A stretch of 64,000 nucleotides of DNA from Flavobacterium sp. 5 (GTDB lineage Bacteria; Bacteroidota; Bacteroidia; Flavobacteriales; Flavobacteriaceae): contig NZ_PHUE01000001.1 in assembly GCF_002813295.1 (NCBI RefSeq), positions 1,364,001 to 1,428,000 on the forward strand, in the 5' to 3' direction. Shown in pieces: positions 28,097-36,428 of the stretch. The notes below the pieces were generated by a model. It was not told where the DNA came from, made no database searches, and saw only the letters and a list, made by a program, of their open reading frames with translations. Position 1 is the first letter of the stretch, and the number at the start of each line of letters is the position of its first letter. A program made the translations under genes and the position numbers.

Positions 28097-28438
28097 ATGA
28101 AAAATACGATACACATTGGAGAACTGCTACAAGATTATTTTAAAAAAAACAATGTATCAAAAGCAGCATTGTCTAGGGCATTGGATTTGAATTCTGCTAA
28201 TTTCGAGGCTCGCCTTAAGCAATCCTGGATTCGTACCGATATACTATTAAAGATAAGTCAGTTGCTACAGCACAATTTCTTTGCCGACATTGGAGCATTG
28301 TTACCAAAAGAATTGCCCTCAAATAAAGTGACTGACAAAACAAAGGACGAGTTGATTACTGCCTTAGAACTTGAAATAACGATTCTAAAACGGGAGCGTG
28401 ACATGCTGAGCAGCCTGATAAGTGAAAAAATAAAATAA
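28097..28438 (+). CDS. Small helix-turn-helix protein with C-terminal coiled coil
   Basis: A protein of 113 aa. Residues about 8-60 (IGELLQDYFKKNNVSKAAL, then SRALDLNSANFEARLKQ) look like an XRE/lambda-repressor-type HTH related to small Bacteroidota HTH proteins with the pattern HIG-L---, followed by LLKISQLLQHNFF. Residues about 82-113 are strongly helical and probably coiled (ELITALELEITILKRERDML), suggesting dimerisation. It may bind the repeat array just upstream; that is inference. No partner operon is visible. Confidence 0.72.
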   Translation: MKNTIHIGELLQDYFKKNNVSKAALSRALDLNSANFEARLKQSWIRTDILLKISQLLQHNFFADIGALLPKELPSNKVTDKTKDELITALELEITILKRERDMLSSLISEKIK

Positions 28439-28875
28439 ACCCAGATTCGGCTTTAGAAAAAATCTAACCACACAGACACATAGTTTCATTGTTTCTAAAC
28501 TTGAACTTAATTATTAATATGTTTTAATATTTCGCTCCTATGGAGCTCTAATAAGTTAAACTGTTATTAATTTCTATAAATATCTTGCCACTCTGTGGCT
28601 GAATTCAACATTAATTAAGAAACTTTAGCTCCATCGGAGCATAATATTTATAGAAATTCAAAATATTAGCCTTTTAAGCTCCATCGGAGCGACATATATT
28701 TTAGTAATAGAGTTTAGGTACTAAAGCTTTTATAGAAGTTAACACTTTCCACATAACTATGCTTTTCTATGAAAAATGGAATGTCTTTCCTATGCAAAGA
28801 ATTACCTATGCTTCTATATGGTAAAACATTTTTATTTTTTAAATTTTCTATCACATAATTTGTAATAAAGTCACA
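28439..28875. other. Intergenic region holding a palindrome cluster
   Basis: No gene seen over 437 bp. It contains four short palindromes and a paired linker (separate entry). The rest is AT-rich with no recognised site. Confidence 0.6.
28534..28690. repeat. Cluster of four 13-nt palindromes (GCTCCnnnGGAGC type)
   Basis: The palindromes are GCTCCTATGGAGC at 28534-28546, GCCACTCTGTGGC at 28587-28599, GCTCCATCGGAGC at 28628-28640 and the same again at 28678-28690. Between them TTTCTATAAATAT (28571-28583) and ATATTTATAGAAA (28644-28656) are perfect complements, so a larger fold can bracket two of the small stems. The pattern looks like a REP-type dispersed repeat of Bacteroidota. Confidence 0.85.
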
Positions 28876-29739
28876 TTACTTTTTTATGCTTCGGAAAATT
28901 GTTGGTGTCATTCCAGCATGCTTCTTAAAGAGCCTTACGAAATAAGAATAGTCATCGAAACCCAACATTGAAGCGATTTCGTTGACTGTTCTTTTTTTAT
29001 CCATCAACATTCTTTTGGCTTCCAAAATAATTCTATCTGTAACTACCTGAGTAGTGGTTTTCTTCAAGATTTCATTACATATTCTATTCAAATGCTTTAA
29101 GGTAATATGAAGCTGAGAAGCATAAAAAGAAGGTGTTTTTTCCGTTAAAAAATGGTTCTCCAAAAGTGTATTAAAATCTCTGATTTTCACATTATAGGAA
29201 TGCGTTTCGATAACATTGTTTTCGGTATACTTACGGGCAATTTCTATATGAATACTGTCCAATAAGTTTACGATTTTATCCTGCTTCATCATTTTATTTC
29301 CGCTATACTCTTCAAGCATATTAAGAAAATAAAACTCAATCATTTTTACCTCTTTAGCATCCAAAACCATTTCGGGAGAATTTCCTAAGGAATAATAAAA
29401 GGGATAGGTATCTATTGTCTTTTGACGAAAATAAAGATTATACATTTCCTGAGAATAAAAAACCACAAAGCCGTCAATATCTTCAGACAAATCCCAATTG
29501 TGTATCTGCCCAGGCTGTAAAAAAAACATACTCCCAGGCTGAATTTCAAAAGTATCAAAATCGATATCATGCGTTCCTGATCCATTGGTAAAAAGAACCA
29601 ATACGTATGAATTATGTCTATGTGGTTCTTCGACAAAACTGTGATCTACCAAGTGATTTTTAAAGGTATTGATATAAAAATCACTATTCACATCATTACA
29701 ATTGAACCGCTGAATAGAATATATGGGATACTTTTTCAT
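28876..29739 (-). CDS. AraC-family transcriptional regulator with N-terminal cupin
   Basis: Transcription factor of 287 aa. The N-terminal half is a cupin sensor domain (HRHNSYVLVLFTNGSG, then IQPGSMFFLQPGQIHNW). The C-terminal about 100 residues carry two HTH motifs of the AraC type, the second ending with VNEIASMLGFDDYSYFVRLF and KKHAGMTPTIFR. The ligand is unknown. It is transcribed divergently from a DUF983 gene with a 92-nt gap to that gene's ATG, so it could control that gene, itself or both. Confidence 0.92.
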   Translation of the reverse strand: MKKYPIYSIQRFNCNDVNSDFYINTFKNHLVDHSFVEEPHRHNSYVLVLFTNGSGTHDIDFDTFEIQPGSMFFLQPGQIHNWDLSEDIDGFVVFYSQEMYNLYFRQKTIDTYPFYYSLGNSPEMVLDAKEVKMIEFYFLNMLEEYSGNKMMKQDKIVNLLDSIHIEIARKYTENNVIETHSYNVKIRDFNTLLENHFLTEKTPSFYASQLHITLKHLNRICNEILKKTTTQVVTDRIILEAKRMLMDKKRTVNEIASMLGFDDYSYFVRLFKKHAGMTPTIFRSIKK

Positions 29740-29808
29740 AGTCTTAGAAATGTCTTTTTTGTGCTATAATTAGCGAATATAGAAAACATTCGTGACACCA
29801 ATATAAAA

Positions 29809-29816
29809 TACCTTTG
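29809..29816 (+). promoter_or_regulatory. -7 element of the DUF983 gene
   Basis: TACCTTTG matches TAnnTTTG and lies 16 nt before the ATG at 29832. It overlaps a possible TTG start at 29814, which argues for the ATG. Confidence 0.55.
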
Positions 29817-29831
29817 ATAAAAATTAAAATC

Positions 29832-30194
29832 ATGTCACACGCACTTGTTCACATCCTAAATAATGATTGCCCACATTGCCTTGAGGGGAAAGTATTTAAC
29901 GAAAAAAACATATTCTTAAATATTGGTTTTCCAAAAATGAATCAGTATTGTCCTCATTGTCAATTTAAATTCGAAAAAGAACCGGGATACTTCTTTGGTG
30001 CTATGTACGTAAACTATGGCTTGACCGTAGCGCAAGGAATTGCAACTTATTTAATTGCACATCAATTTTTTACTGAAACTTTCGACTTAAGAATCATTGG
30101 TATTATTACTGCAGTCATTGTATTGATGGCCTCCTTCAACATTCGCCTATCGCGATTATTATGGATTTATATGTTTAAAAACTATTCTATTTAG
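29832..30194 (+). CDS. DUF983 family small membrane protein
   Basis: A protein of 120 aa with two CPHC motifs (Cys13/Cys16 and Cys40/Cys43), probably a small zinc-binding head, followed by two hydrophobic segments (about residues 54-76 and 86-106). The PGYFFGAMYVNYG stretch is typical of DUF983. Function unknown. The ATG at 29832 was chosen because the upstream TTG lies inside the -7 element. A DUF6370 gene starts 39 nt after its stop. Confidence 0.85.
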   Translation: MSHALVHILNNDCPHCLEGKVFNEKNIFLNIGFPKMNQYCPHCQFKFEKEPGYFFGAMYVNYGLTVAQGIATYLIAHQFFTETFDLRIIGIITAVIVLMASFNIRLSRLLWIYMFKNYSI

Positions 30195-30233
30195 AACTAA
30201 TTCATACCTTAGAGGATTCTAAATTTAGCCTAA

Positions 30234-30554
30234 ATGAAACATCTATTTTCGATACTATTCCTATTTATCGCGTTAGCATCCAATGCACAAGAAAAAAAAG
30301 AGATTCTAAAACCTCAAATTGTAGAAGTTTCTTGCGGTCAATGTCAATTTGAAATGAAAGGAAAAGGTTGTGATGTAGCTATACGCATCGATGGAAAATC
30401 ATACTTTGCAGATGGCATCAAAATTGACGATTATGGTGACGCACATGCCAAAGATGGTTTTTGCGAAGCGGTTAGAGAAGCACAGGTTACTGGAAAAATA
30501 GTTAATAATCGTTTCCAAGTCACCTCTTTCAAGCTACTTCCAGAAAAGCACTAA
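30234..30554 (+). CDS. DUF6370 family secreted protein
   Basis: A protein of 106 aa with a signal peptide (about residues 1-18, ending SNAQ), then a compact domain with EVSCGQCQFEMKGKGCDVAI and DGFCEAVREA. The four conserved cysteines could bind metal or form disulfides in the periplasm. The family is uncharacterised. It sits 39 nt behind the DUF983 gene and is probably cotranscribed. Confidence 0.8.
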   Translation: MKHLFSILFLFIALASNAQEKKEILKPQIVEVSCGQCQFEMKGKGCDVAIRIDGKSYFADGIKIDDYGDAHAKDGFCEAVREAQVTGKIVNNRFQVTSFKLLPEKH

Positions 30555-30686
30555 ACACAATACTACTCCAAAACATAATACACTATATTTTCCTTTTATA
30601 GTTGAAAGAGAACCAACTTTACAAAAAACTTTCTAAAAAAAATCTTAAGAAAGCTCAACTTTCTTAAAATTACATTTTCATTTTTT

Positions 30687-30694
30687 TATGTTTG
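30687..30694 (+). promoter_or_regulatory. -7 element of the response regulator gene
   Basis: TATGTTTG matches TAnnTTTG and lies 19 nt before the ATG at 30714. Confidence 0.55.
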
Positions 30695-30713
30695 TAGAAA
30701 CAAATATTTGTAA

Positions 30714-31397
30714 ATGAAATTATTGATTGTTGAAGATGAACCGAATTTGTTATCCGTTTTAAGAAAAGGATTTACCGAAAACAACTTTGAGGTAAGTGTC
30801 TGCCTAGACGGAGAAACTGCGTTGGAAATGATTCAGAACAACGATTTTGACGTAGTGATCTTAGATGTAATGCTTCCAAAAGTTAACGGAATCGAGATTT
30901 GCCGAAGATTAAGAGCCATCAAAAACTTTGTTCCTATTCTTTTATTAACAGCCCTGGGAACTTCAGAAAACATCGTAAACGGTCTAGAGAATGGAGCCGA
31001 TGATTATTTGGTAAAACCTTTTAAATTCACCGAACTCAATGCCAGAGTCATGGCTTTGGCAAGACGTGCTAATCTCGATACTCAAAAACCTGACATCATA
31101 AAATTAGAGGATTTAGAAATCAATGGTAAAACCAAATCGGTACATCGAAATGGAAATCCAATACTTTTGACACATAAAGAATTTAGACTGCTTTATTATT
31201 TAGCCAAAAACAAAGGAACAATTGTTTCCAGAAATCAAATTTTGGACAACGTTTGGGACATTAGTTTTGACATGAATACCAACGTTGTAGATGTATATAT
31301 CAATTATTTGAGAAAAAAAATAGACAAACCTTATAACACCAAAATGATCCAAACCATCAAAGGTTTTGGTTATTTATTACAAGCAGAAAATGAATAA
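30714..31397 (+). CDS. Response regulator, OmpR/PhoB family
   Basis: A receiver domain (residues 1-115) has the acidic pocket (VEDE), phosphoacceptor Asp51 in VVILDVMLP, a switch Thr/Ser in LLTALG and Lys in LVKPF. A winged-helix DNA-binding domain follows (about 128-225, LTHKEFRLLYYLAKNKG and VDVYINYLRKKID). It most resembles CusR/CopR-like regulators. The kinase gene overlaps it by 8 nt, so they form one operon. The stimulus cannot be read from the sequence. Confidence 0.95.
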   Translation: MKLLIVEDEPNLLSVLRKGFTENNFEVSVCLDGETALEMIQNNDFDVVILDVMLPKVNGIEICRRLRAIKNFVPILLLTALGTSENIVNGLENGADDYLVKPFKFTELNARVMALARRANLDTQKPDIIKLEDLEINGKTKSVHRNGNPILLTHKEFRLLYYLAKNKGTIVSRNQILDNVWDISFDMNTNVVDVYINYLRKKIDKPYNTKMIQTIKGFGYLLQAENE

Positions 31398-32781
31398 TAT
31401 TAAAAAGAAAATTACTTATTCGTACGTTATTCTTTCGTCTATTAGCACAATTCTACTGTGTGTTTTGGTGTTTTATTTATTCAGAAGCAATAACCAATAT
31501 TACTTTCTAAAACGTTTAGAAGATCGTGCAAAAATTGTTGCTTCGATTCATTTTCAAAAAGATCCAGAAAAAATTAAGTACTACAAGCAGCTTAAAAAAA
31601 ATGGTTTAGAAGAGCTGATTCAAGAGGAAGATTTTGTACTTAAAGTGAATAGTCAAAACACTTTTGAATACAATACTCAACTGAACTTACCCAATGAATT
31701 CTATACTAATGTTTTAAAAAACGGAAAAGAATCCTTCGAAATAGACAACAAATATTACTTAGGTCAAATTTTTACGGAGAGTGGTCAAAAGTATATTGTA
31801 ATCATTGCTGCAGTTGACCGAAAAGGACATCTAACAACTGTTTATATTTCAAGAATTATGATTCTTGGAATTATCGTCTTTTTGATTATCTCTTTCTTTC
31901 TCGGAAGATTATTAGCTAAGAAAGTTATAATCCCAGTCTCAAATATCGCAAAAGAAGTCAAAAGAATTAGTGCATCTAATTTATCTAGAAGACTAAATAA
32001 TGATGGAAATACTGGCGAAATAGCCGATTTGACTTCAACCTTCAACGATATGTTAGACCGACTGGAAACATCATTTGAAATTCAGACTAATTTTATCAAT
32101 AACGCTTCTCACGAACTCAAAACACCAATCACGACTATTATTGCCGAAGCAGAAATTATGCTCCTTAAAGACCGTGAAAAAGAGGAATACATTACTTCTT
32201 TAGAAAACATTCACAGACAATCCTCAAAATTAGGAAGTCTAACCGAAAGCCTTTTAAAACTTACTCAAACCGGTTACGACGGAACCAAACAAGTACAAAA
32301 CGTTGTTCGTTTAGACGATTTATTATTTGAAGTAAAAACGGACTTAGATACTTTTTTCCCAGATAATAAAGTAAGTATCAAACTAGACGTTTCTGCAAAG
32401 GATAGCAATTATTTATCCATTCCTTGTAACAAAAATTTGCTAGAATTAGCCATAAACAATATTGTCGCAAATGGTGTAAAATACTCTGACAATAAAGAAG
32501 TTTTTGTAAATCTTAGTGCAACCAAAGACAATATCAAAATTGTAATTAGCGATATCGGAATCGGGATTCCATCCGAAGATATTCCGCATCTTTACGAACC
32601 TTTTTTCAGAGGAAAAGAAGCCAGCAAATATATTGGTTACGGCTTAGGCTTACCATTGGCAATGAAAATTATCCGTATGCATAATGGCGAATTGCAGATT
32701 CAATCCGAGAAAGACAAAGGAACTATTGTGACTATTTTGTTTAAAAAATCCAACATTAAAAATTCTAATGTCAATTCTTAG
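31390..32781 (+). CDS. Sensor histidine kinase, membrane-bound
   Basis: Partner of the response regulator upstream; its ATG overlaps the regulator's stop codon region (8 nt). Order of parts: membrane segment 1 (about residues 10-32), an extracytoplasmic domain of about 110 residues, membrane segment 2 (about 155-178), HAMP, the dimerisation/phosphoacceptor helix with His241 in NASHELKTPITT, then an ATPase domain with NNIVANGVKYS (N box), DIGIGIP (G1) and GYGLGLPLAMKII (G2). Length 463 aa. A USP-like and a bestrophin gene follow, perhaps its targets. Confidence 0.94.
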   Translation: MNNIKKKITYSYVILSSISTILLCVLVFYLFRSNNQYYFLKRLEDRAKIVASIHFQKDPEKIKYYKQLKKNGLEELIQEEDFVLKVNSQNTFEYNTQLNLPNEFYTNVLKNGKESFEIDNKYYLGQIFTESGQKYIVIIAAVDRKGHLTTVYISRIMILGIIVFLIISFFLGRLLAKKVIIPVSNIAKEVKRISASNLSRRLNNDGNTGEIADLTSTFNDMLDRLETSFEIQTNFINNASHELKTPITTIIAEAEIMLLKDREKEEYITSLENIHRQSSKLGSLTESLLKLTQTGYDGTKQVQNVVRLDDLLFEVKTDLDTFFPDNKVSIKLDVSAKDSNYLSIPCNKNLLELAINNIVANGVKYSDNKEVFVNLSATKDNIKIVISDIGIGIPSEDIPHLYEPFFRGKEASKYIGYGLGLPLAMKIIRMHNGELQIQSEKDKGTIVTILFKKSNIKNSNVNS

Positions 32782-32856
32782 GATTTTCTAATCTCCTTTT
32801 AAGTTGGCTCTAATGTAGCTAGGGTTTCTTTGTAAGTATAAAAAACAAACGTACTT

Positions 32857-33579
32857 ATGAAAAACTTTTTAATCCCTACCCGACTAACTCCTGATACGAT
32901 AGCAGCAGTTAAAACAGCCATTAATCATTCTGAAAATGGAAATACAAAAATCATTCTTTTTTTTGTTACTGATGAGATTGATTCGTTCTCAGCCGCACAA
33001 TATTTAAGAGAGCAAGACAGTCAAATAACCCACAAAGAATTAGATGTTTTAGATAGCTGTCGCGATCTAATTAAACATTTCCCTAACTGCAAATTAGAAT
33101 TCAAACGCCAATCTGGAATCTCATCCCCGCTCTTTAAAAACTTTCTGCAGTTTCATTCTGTTGATTTAATTCTGCTTACAAAATCAATAGTTACAAGTAA
33201 AAAAAGTGTACACACTAATTTGGTACAAAGTATTGAAAATCAAAAAACACCAATTTTACGCCTTATCAACGATTCTACAATTCAACTGAACAAAGCAATT
33301 TATTTAGAAAATGCTTTTTCCCGTTTAAATATTGATGATGTACAGCAATATATGCAAGATCAATTTCCGTTGCAAAAAATAAGTCAAGTTCTAAAAAAGG
33401 AACAAGAAACTTCGGAATACATCAATTTCCTATTGACTGAAGTTTTATCCAAAAACGACATTGATTTTGTGATTGAAACCCGTACATCAGAACGTTCAAA
33501 AATTAAGAATAAAAAACAAAACGGACTCAATCAGCATTTTGACATTCCCGTTCTATCATTACACGAAGAAACCGTTTAA
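32857..33579 (+). CDS. Uncharacterised protein, possibly universal-stress-protein-like
   Basis: A protein of 240 aa, no signal peptide. It opens MKNFLIPTRLTPDTIAAVK, then GNTKIILFFVTDE and VDLILLTKSIV, the alternating strand-helix order of UspA-type alpha/beta domains. The ATP-binding G-2x-G-9x-G motif is not obvious, so the assignment is weak. It lies 75 nt after the kinase gene and 12 nt before the bestrophin gene, which suggests it serves the channel or the signalling pair. Low certainty. Confidence 0.55.
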   Translation: MKNFLIPTRLTPDTIAAVKTAINHSENGNTKIILFFVTDEIDSFSAAQYLREQDSQITHKELDVLDSCRDLIKHFPNCKLEFKRQSGISSPLFKNFLQFHSVDLILLTKSIVTSKKSVHTNLVQSIENQKTPILRLINDSTIQLNKAIYLENAFSRLNIDDVQQYMQDQFPLQKISQVLKKEQETSEYINFLLTEVLSKNDIDFVIETRTSERSKIKNKKQNGLNQHFDIPVLSLHEETV

Positions 33580-33591
33580 TACAATTCTATT

Positions 33592-34548
33592 ATGCTATTA
33601 AAAAAGAAAATACCTTTAAAATATATACTGGGCAAAATTAAATTTGAGCTTATAATAGTACTAATATACACTTGTCTTTTTGATGTATTTCATAGATTCA
33701 ATCCTGAACTAAACACCGAAATTCCGTTGGCAATTCCATCTGTAATTGGAACCGTAATTTCATTATTACTCGCTTTTAAATCAAACCAAGCTTACGATCG
33801 TTGGTGGGAAGCGAGAATTGTTTGGGGAGCCATAACCAACGATTCCAGATCACTGGTAAGACAACTCATTACCTATTATAAAGACCCAATTTTTTCGATT
33901 GAAGCCAATAATTTCATCGAAAAAATGGCAAAACGACAAGCTGCTTGGTGTTATGCTTTAGGAAATGCTTTAAGAGGAGAAAATGCATATAAGCCAACCA
34001 AAGGTTTACTAACACCCGAAGAATATGACTATATCAAAAAACACAAACATGTACCAAATGCGTTATTAATGTTGCATGGAAAAGACCTGAAAGATGCTCT
34101 TCGAGAGGAAAAAATAAATGCTTTTCAACAAATTGAACTAGATAGAACGCTAACCAATTTTTGTGACCACATGGGGAAATGTGAACGTATAAAAACGACT
34201 ATTTTCCCAACAACATATGGACTTTACATCCACATGACCATTTATTTATTCATTATTTTACTGCCGTTTAGTTTACCAACTATGTTGCGTTGGTTAGAAA
34301 TACCGTTGGTAACTATTATAGCGGCAGCTTTTTTCTTGGTCGAAAAAATGGCAATTCACCTTCAAGATCCGTTCGAAAACAAACCGACAGATACTCCAGT
34401 TTCTACAATTGCCAAAAACATTGAAAAGAATTTAATGCAGATGGTTAACGAATATAACGATGAGTTCACAAATAAATCGGAGCATTTTGAGTCGAATACC
34501 TATCCAATACACTCCAATCAAAGCAAAGAAGACTATTATATTTTATAG
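33592..34548 (+). CDS. Bestrophin family ion channel
   Basis: A protein of 318 aa in the bacterial bestrophin range. It shows the family hallmark AFKSNQAYDRWWEARIVWGAITNDSR just after the second membrane segment, and later a KCERIKTTIFPTTYGLYIH stretch leading into membrane segments 3 and 4, then the FENKPTDTP-type cytosolic region. Bacterial bestrophins form pentameric channels in the inner membrane. The start is 12 nt behind the USP-like gene, and a terminator closes the unit. Ion selectivity is not readable here. Confidence 0.9.
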   Translation: MLLKKKIPLKYILGKIKFELIIVLIYTCLFDVFHRFNPELNTEIPLAIPSVIGTVISLLLAFKSNQAYDRWWEARIVWGAITNDSRSLVRQLITYYKDPIFSIEANNFIEKMAKRQAAWCYALGNALRGENAYKPTKGLLTPEEYDYIKKHKHVPNALLMLHGKDLKDALREEKINAFQQIELDRTLTNFCDHMGKCERIKTTIFPTTYGLYIHMTIYLFIILLPFSLPTMLRWLEIPLVTIIAAAFFLVEKMAIHLQDPFENKPTDTPVSTIAKNIEKNLMQMVNEYNDEFTNKSEHFESNTYPIHSNQSKEDYYIL

Positions 34549-34572
34549 GTTATATAATTAAATCTTCCCTCC

Positions 34573-34608
34573 GAACCTGTAAGAACAAAGTTTCTTACAG
34601 GTTTTTTT
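34573..34608 (+). terminator. Rho-independent terminator after the bestrophin gene
   Basis: AACCTGTAAGAA and TTCTTACAGGTT form a perfect stem with a short loop and are followed by T. Confidence 0.92.
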
Positions 34609-34639
34609 ATTTATTATTTTTCAAATAATTAAATAATTG

Positions 34640-34647
34640 TACTTTTG
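34640..34647 (+). promoter_or_regulatory. -7 element very close to the Crp/Fnr start codon
   Basis: TACTTTTG matches TAnnTTTG. The ATG at 34653 is only 5 nt after its last base, so the transcript would be leaderless or nearly so. Confidence 0.5.
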
Positions 34648-34652
34648 AAAGA

Positions 34653-35228
34653 ATGAACGCTATTCTCGAAAACATCAACAAGCACGTTACTTTAACGACA
34701 CAAGAGCAGGAACTCTTTTTATCTAAAACAGAAACACACCAGTACAAAGCCAAAACCGTTTTGCTTAATGCTGGAGAAATTTGCAAAGACTCCTATTTTG
34801 TTAATTCTGGTATTTTGCGGAGTTTTAATATTAATGATAATATTGTAGAACATGTTTTAAGTTTTGCCTGTAGCGGATGGTGGATAAGCGATATGTACAG
34901 TTATCTTTCGCAGAAACCAGGAAATCTTTTTATTCAAGTTTTAGAAGATGCCGAAGTAGTTATATTAACAAAGGAGAATCAAGAAATTCTCTATAAAGAA
35001 ATACCTCAACTTGAACGTTTTTTTAGGATTCTAATCGAAAAATCATTAGTAGCACATCAAGAACGTTTAATGGATAATTTGAGCTTAACAGCCGAAGAAC
35101 GCTTTGAGAAATTTTGCAAAAAATATTCTGATTTAATTTATAAAGTGCCCCAAAAACAAATTGCGTCCTATCTTGGTGTAACGCCAGAGTTTTTTAGTAA
35201 AATGAAGAGTAAAATGTTGAGAAAATAG
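34653..35228 (+). CDS. Crp/Fnr-family transcriptional regulator
   Basis: A protein of 191 aa. The N-terminal cyclic-nucleotide-binding-type beta-roll (about residues 20-110, with KAKTVLLNAGEICKDSYFVNSGILR) lacks the full RxS phosphate-binding motif, so cAMP binding is doubtful. The cysteines (Cys45 region, Cys74 region and one near Cys155) do not form an Fnr-type cluster. The C-terminal helix-turn-helix is KVPQKQIASYLGVTPEFFSKM. It ends 80 nt before the pirin gene, which carries an FNR-box-like palindrome. I infer that it controls pirin and YceI. Confidence 0.9.
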   Translation: MNAILENINKHVTLTTQEQELFLSKTETHQYKAKTVLLNAGEICKDSYFVNSGILRSFNINDNIVEHVLSFACSGWWISDMYSYLSQKPGNLFIQVLEDAEVVILTKENQEILYKEIPQLERFFRILIEKSLVAHQERLMDNLSLTAEERFEKFCKKYSDLIYKVPQKQIASYLGVTPEFFSKMKSKMLRK

Positions 35229-35231
35229 TTT

Positions 35232-35277
35232 CTTAATCTACATTAAGTGCCTTTTGCTTACATGTGATGTAAATTTG
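35232..35277 (+). promoter_or_regulatory. FNR-box-like operator plus -7 promoter of the pirin gene
   Basis: The perfect palindrome CTTAATCTACATTAAG lies at 35232-35247 and a -7 TAAATTTG at 35270-35277, with 22 nt between. TTAAT-n4-ATTAA has the same layout as the FNR box TTGAT-n4-ATCAA. If transcription starts about 7 nt after the centre of the -7 element, the palindrome is centred near -41.5, the place of a class II activator. No -33 TTG is visible at the right distance. The same arrangement recurs at 39794-39839. Confidence 0.7.
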
Positions 35278-35308
35278 TATCATAATAATAACAAAAAAAT
35301 TATATATC

Positions 35309-36025
35309 ATGGCAACTACAGTTTTACACAAAGCAGATACAAGAGGACACGCAGATCACGGATGGTTAAACGCTTATCATAGTTTTAGTTTTGCAAGTTG
35401 GTACAATCCAGATAGAATTCAATTTGGTGCACTACGCGTTTTAAACGATGACACCGTAGCGGCTGGAATGGGTTTTGGAACACATCCTCATGACAATATG
35501 GAGATTATCACAATTCCTTTAGAAGGTGATTTGGCTCACAAAGATAGCATGGGAAATACAGAAACCATCAAAACTGGCGATGTACAAGTAATGAGTGCTG
35601 GAACAGGAGTACAACACAGTGAATTCAATCCAAATGCAGATAAACGCACCAAACTTTTCCAAATTTGGGTATTCCCTAAAGTAAGAAATGTTGAACCTCG
35701 TTACCAACAAATCACTTTAAATACTGCGGAACAAAAAAACAATTTTGCTCAAATATTATCTCCAAATCCTGATGATGCTGGTGTCTGGATTCATCAAGAT
35801 GCTTGGTTTCATTTAGCTGATTTTGAAGCTGGAATTGAAAAACAATATGAATTGAAAAAAGAAGGAAATGGCCTTTACGCCTTTGTAATTTCTGGAAAAA
35901 TAACTATTGATGGTCAAGAGTTAGAAACTCGTGATGGTTTAGGAATCACTGATTTCAAAACTTTAGACATCAAAGCTAGCACTGACGCTAAGTTTTTATT
36001 AATGGAAATTCCGATGAAATATTAA
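35309..36025 (+). CDS. Pirin family protein (cupin, YhaK-like)
   Basis: Two cupin halves. The N-terminal half has the metal site of pirins: GFGTHPHDNMEIITIPLEG with the first histidines, then GVQHSE and the Glu/His of the second motif. It begins with the family pattern RGHADHGWLNAYHSFSFASW. Some pirins are quercetinases; others are regulators or redox sensors, so the role is open. It is probably the first gene of a pirin-GNAT-OsmC-YjdI run, with an FNR-box-like site in its promoter. Confidence 0.93.
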   Translation: MATTVLHKADTRGHADHGWLNAYHSFSFASWYNPDRIQFGALRVLNDDTVAAGMGFGTHPHDNMEIITIPLEGDLAHKDSMGNTETIKTGDVQVMSAGTGVQHSEFNPNADKRTKLFQIWVFPKVRNVEPRYQQITLNTAEQKNNFAQILSPNPDDAGVWIHQDAWFHLADFEAGIEKQYELKKEGNGLYAFVISGKITIDGQELETRDGLGITDFKTLDIKASTDAKFLLMEIPMKY

Positions 36026-36046
36026 TTAATTCAATAAAGTTGCTAC

Positions 36047-36087
36047 GTTTCTGAGTTCCTAAGACGCTAAATCAAGAACTCAGAAAC
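36047..36087. repeat. 12-bp perfect inverted repeat after the pirin gene
   Basis: GTTTCTGAGTTC (36047-36058) and GAACTCAGAAAC (36076-36087) pair around a 17-nt loop. There is no T run, so it is not a standard terminator. It may be an mRNA processing hairpin or a dispersed repeat within the putative operon. Confidence 0.7.
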
Positions 36088-36120
36088 TTAGAATCTTAGA
36101 AACTCTTTAAAATAAAAAAA

Positions 36121-36405
36121 ATGAACGAAGAAGTACAATTAGACGTAAACGATAAAAACGGTTTTTTCCATATAGATGTTAATGGTAAAACAGAAGCAAA
36201 AATGACTTTTGTCTTTGCTGGTCCAAATAAAATCATCATAGATCATACAGAAGTAAACGAAGGCAATAACGGAAAAGGGTTCGGTAAAAAAATGGTAGCC
36301 AAAGCAGTAGAATTTGCTCGCGAAAAAGACATAAAAATAATTCCCCTTTGTCCTTTTGCTAAAAAAGTATTCGATAAAACTCCAGAATTCAGAGACGTTT
36401 TATAA
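36121..36405 (+). CDS. Small GNAT-type N-acetyltransferase (YjdJ-like)
   Basis: A protein of 94 aa, a minimal GNAT domain: strand MTFVFAGPNKIIIDHTEV, the acetyl-CoA loop with GNNGKGFGKKMVAKAVEFAR, then IIPLCPFAKKVFDKTPEF. This matches the YjdJ group of very short acetyltransferases, whose substrates are unknown. In E. coli yjdJ is next to yjdI; here a YjdI-like gene lies two genes downstream, with an OsmC gene between. Confidence 0.87.
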   Translation: MNEEVQLDVNDKNGFFHIDVNGKTEAKMTFVFAGPNKIIIDHTEVNEGNNGKGFGKKMVAKAVEFAREKDIKIIPLCPFAKKVFDKTPEFRDVL

Positions 36406-36428
36406 TCTTCATTAAAGAAATATATCTT

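Noticed and set aside
27931..28143. Open frame of 70 codons across the 21-bp repeat array, coding for a repeated LLFKTIK heptapeptide
   Set aside because: It exists because the repeat length is a multiple of three and the A/T units lack stops. It overlaps the HTH gene start in another frame and has no support as a gene.
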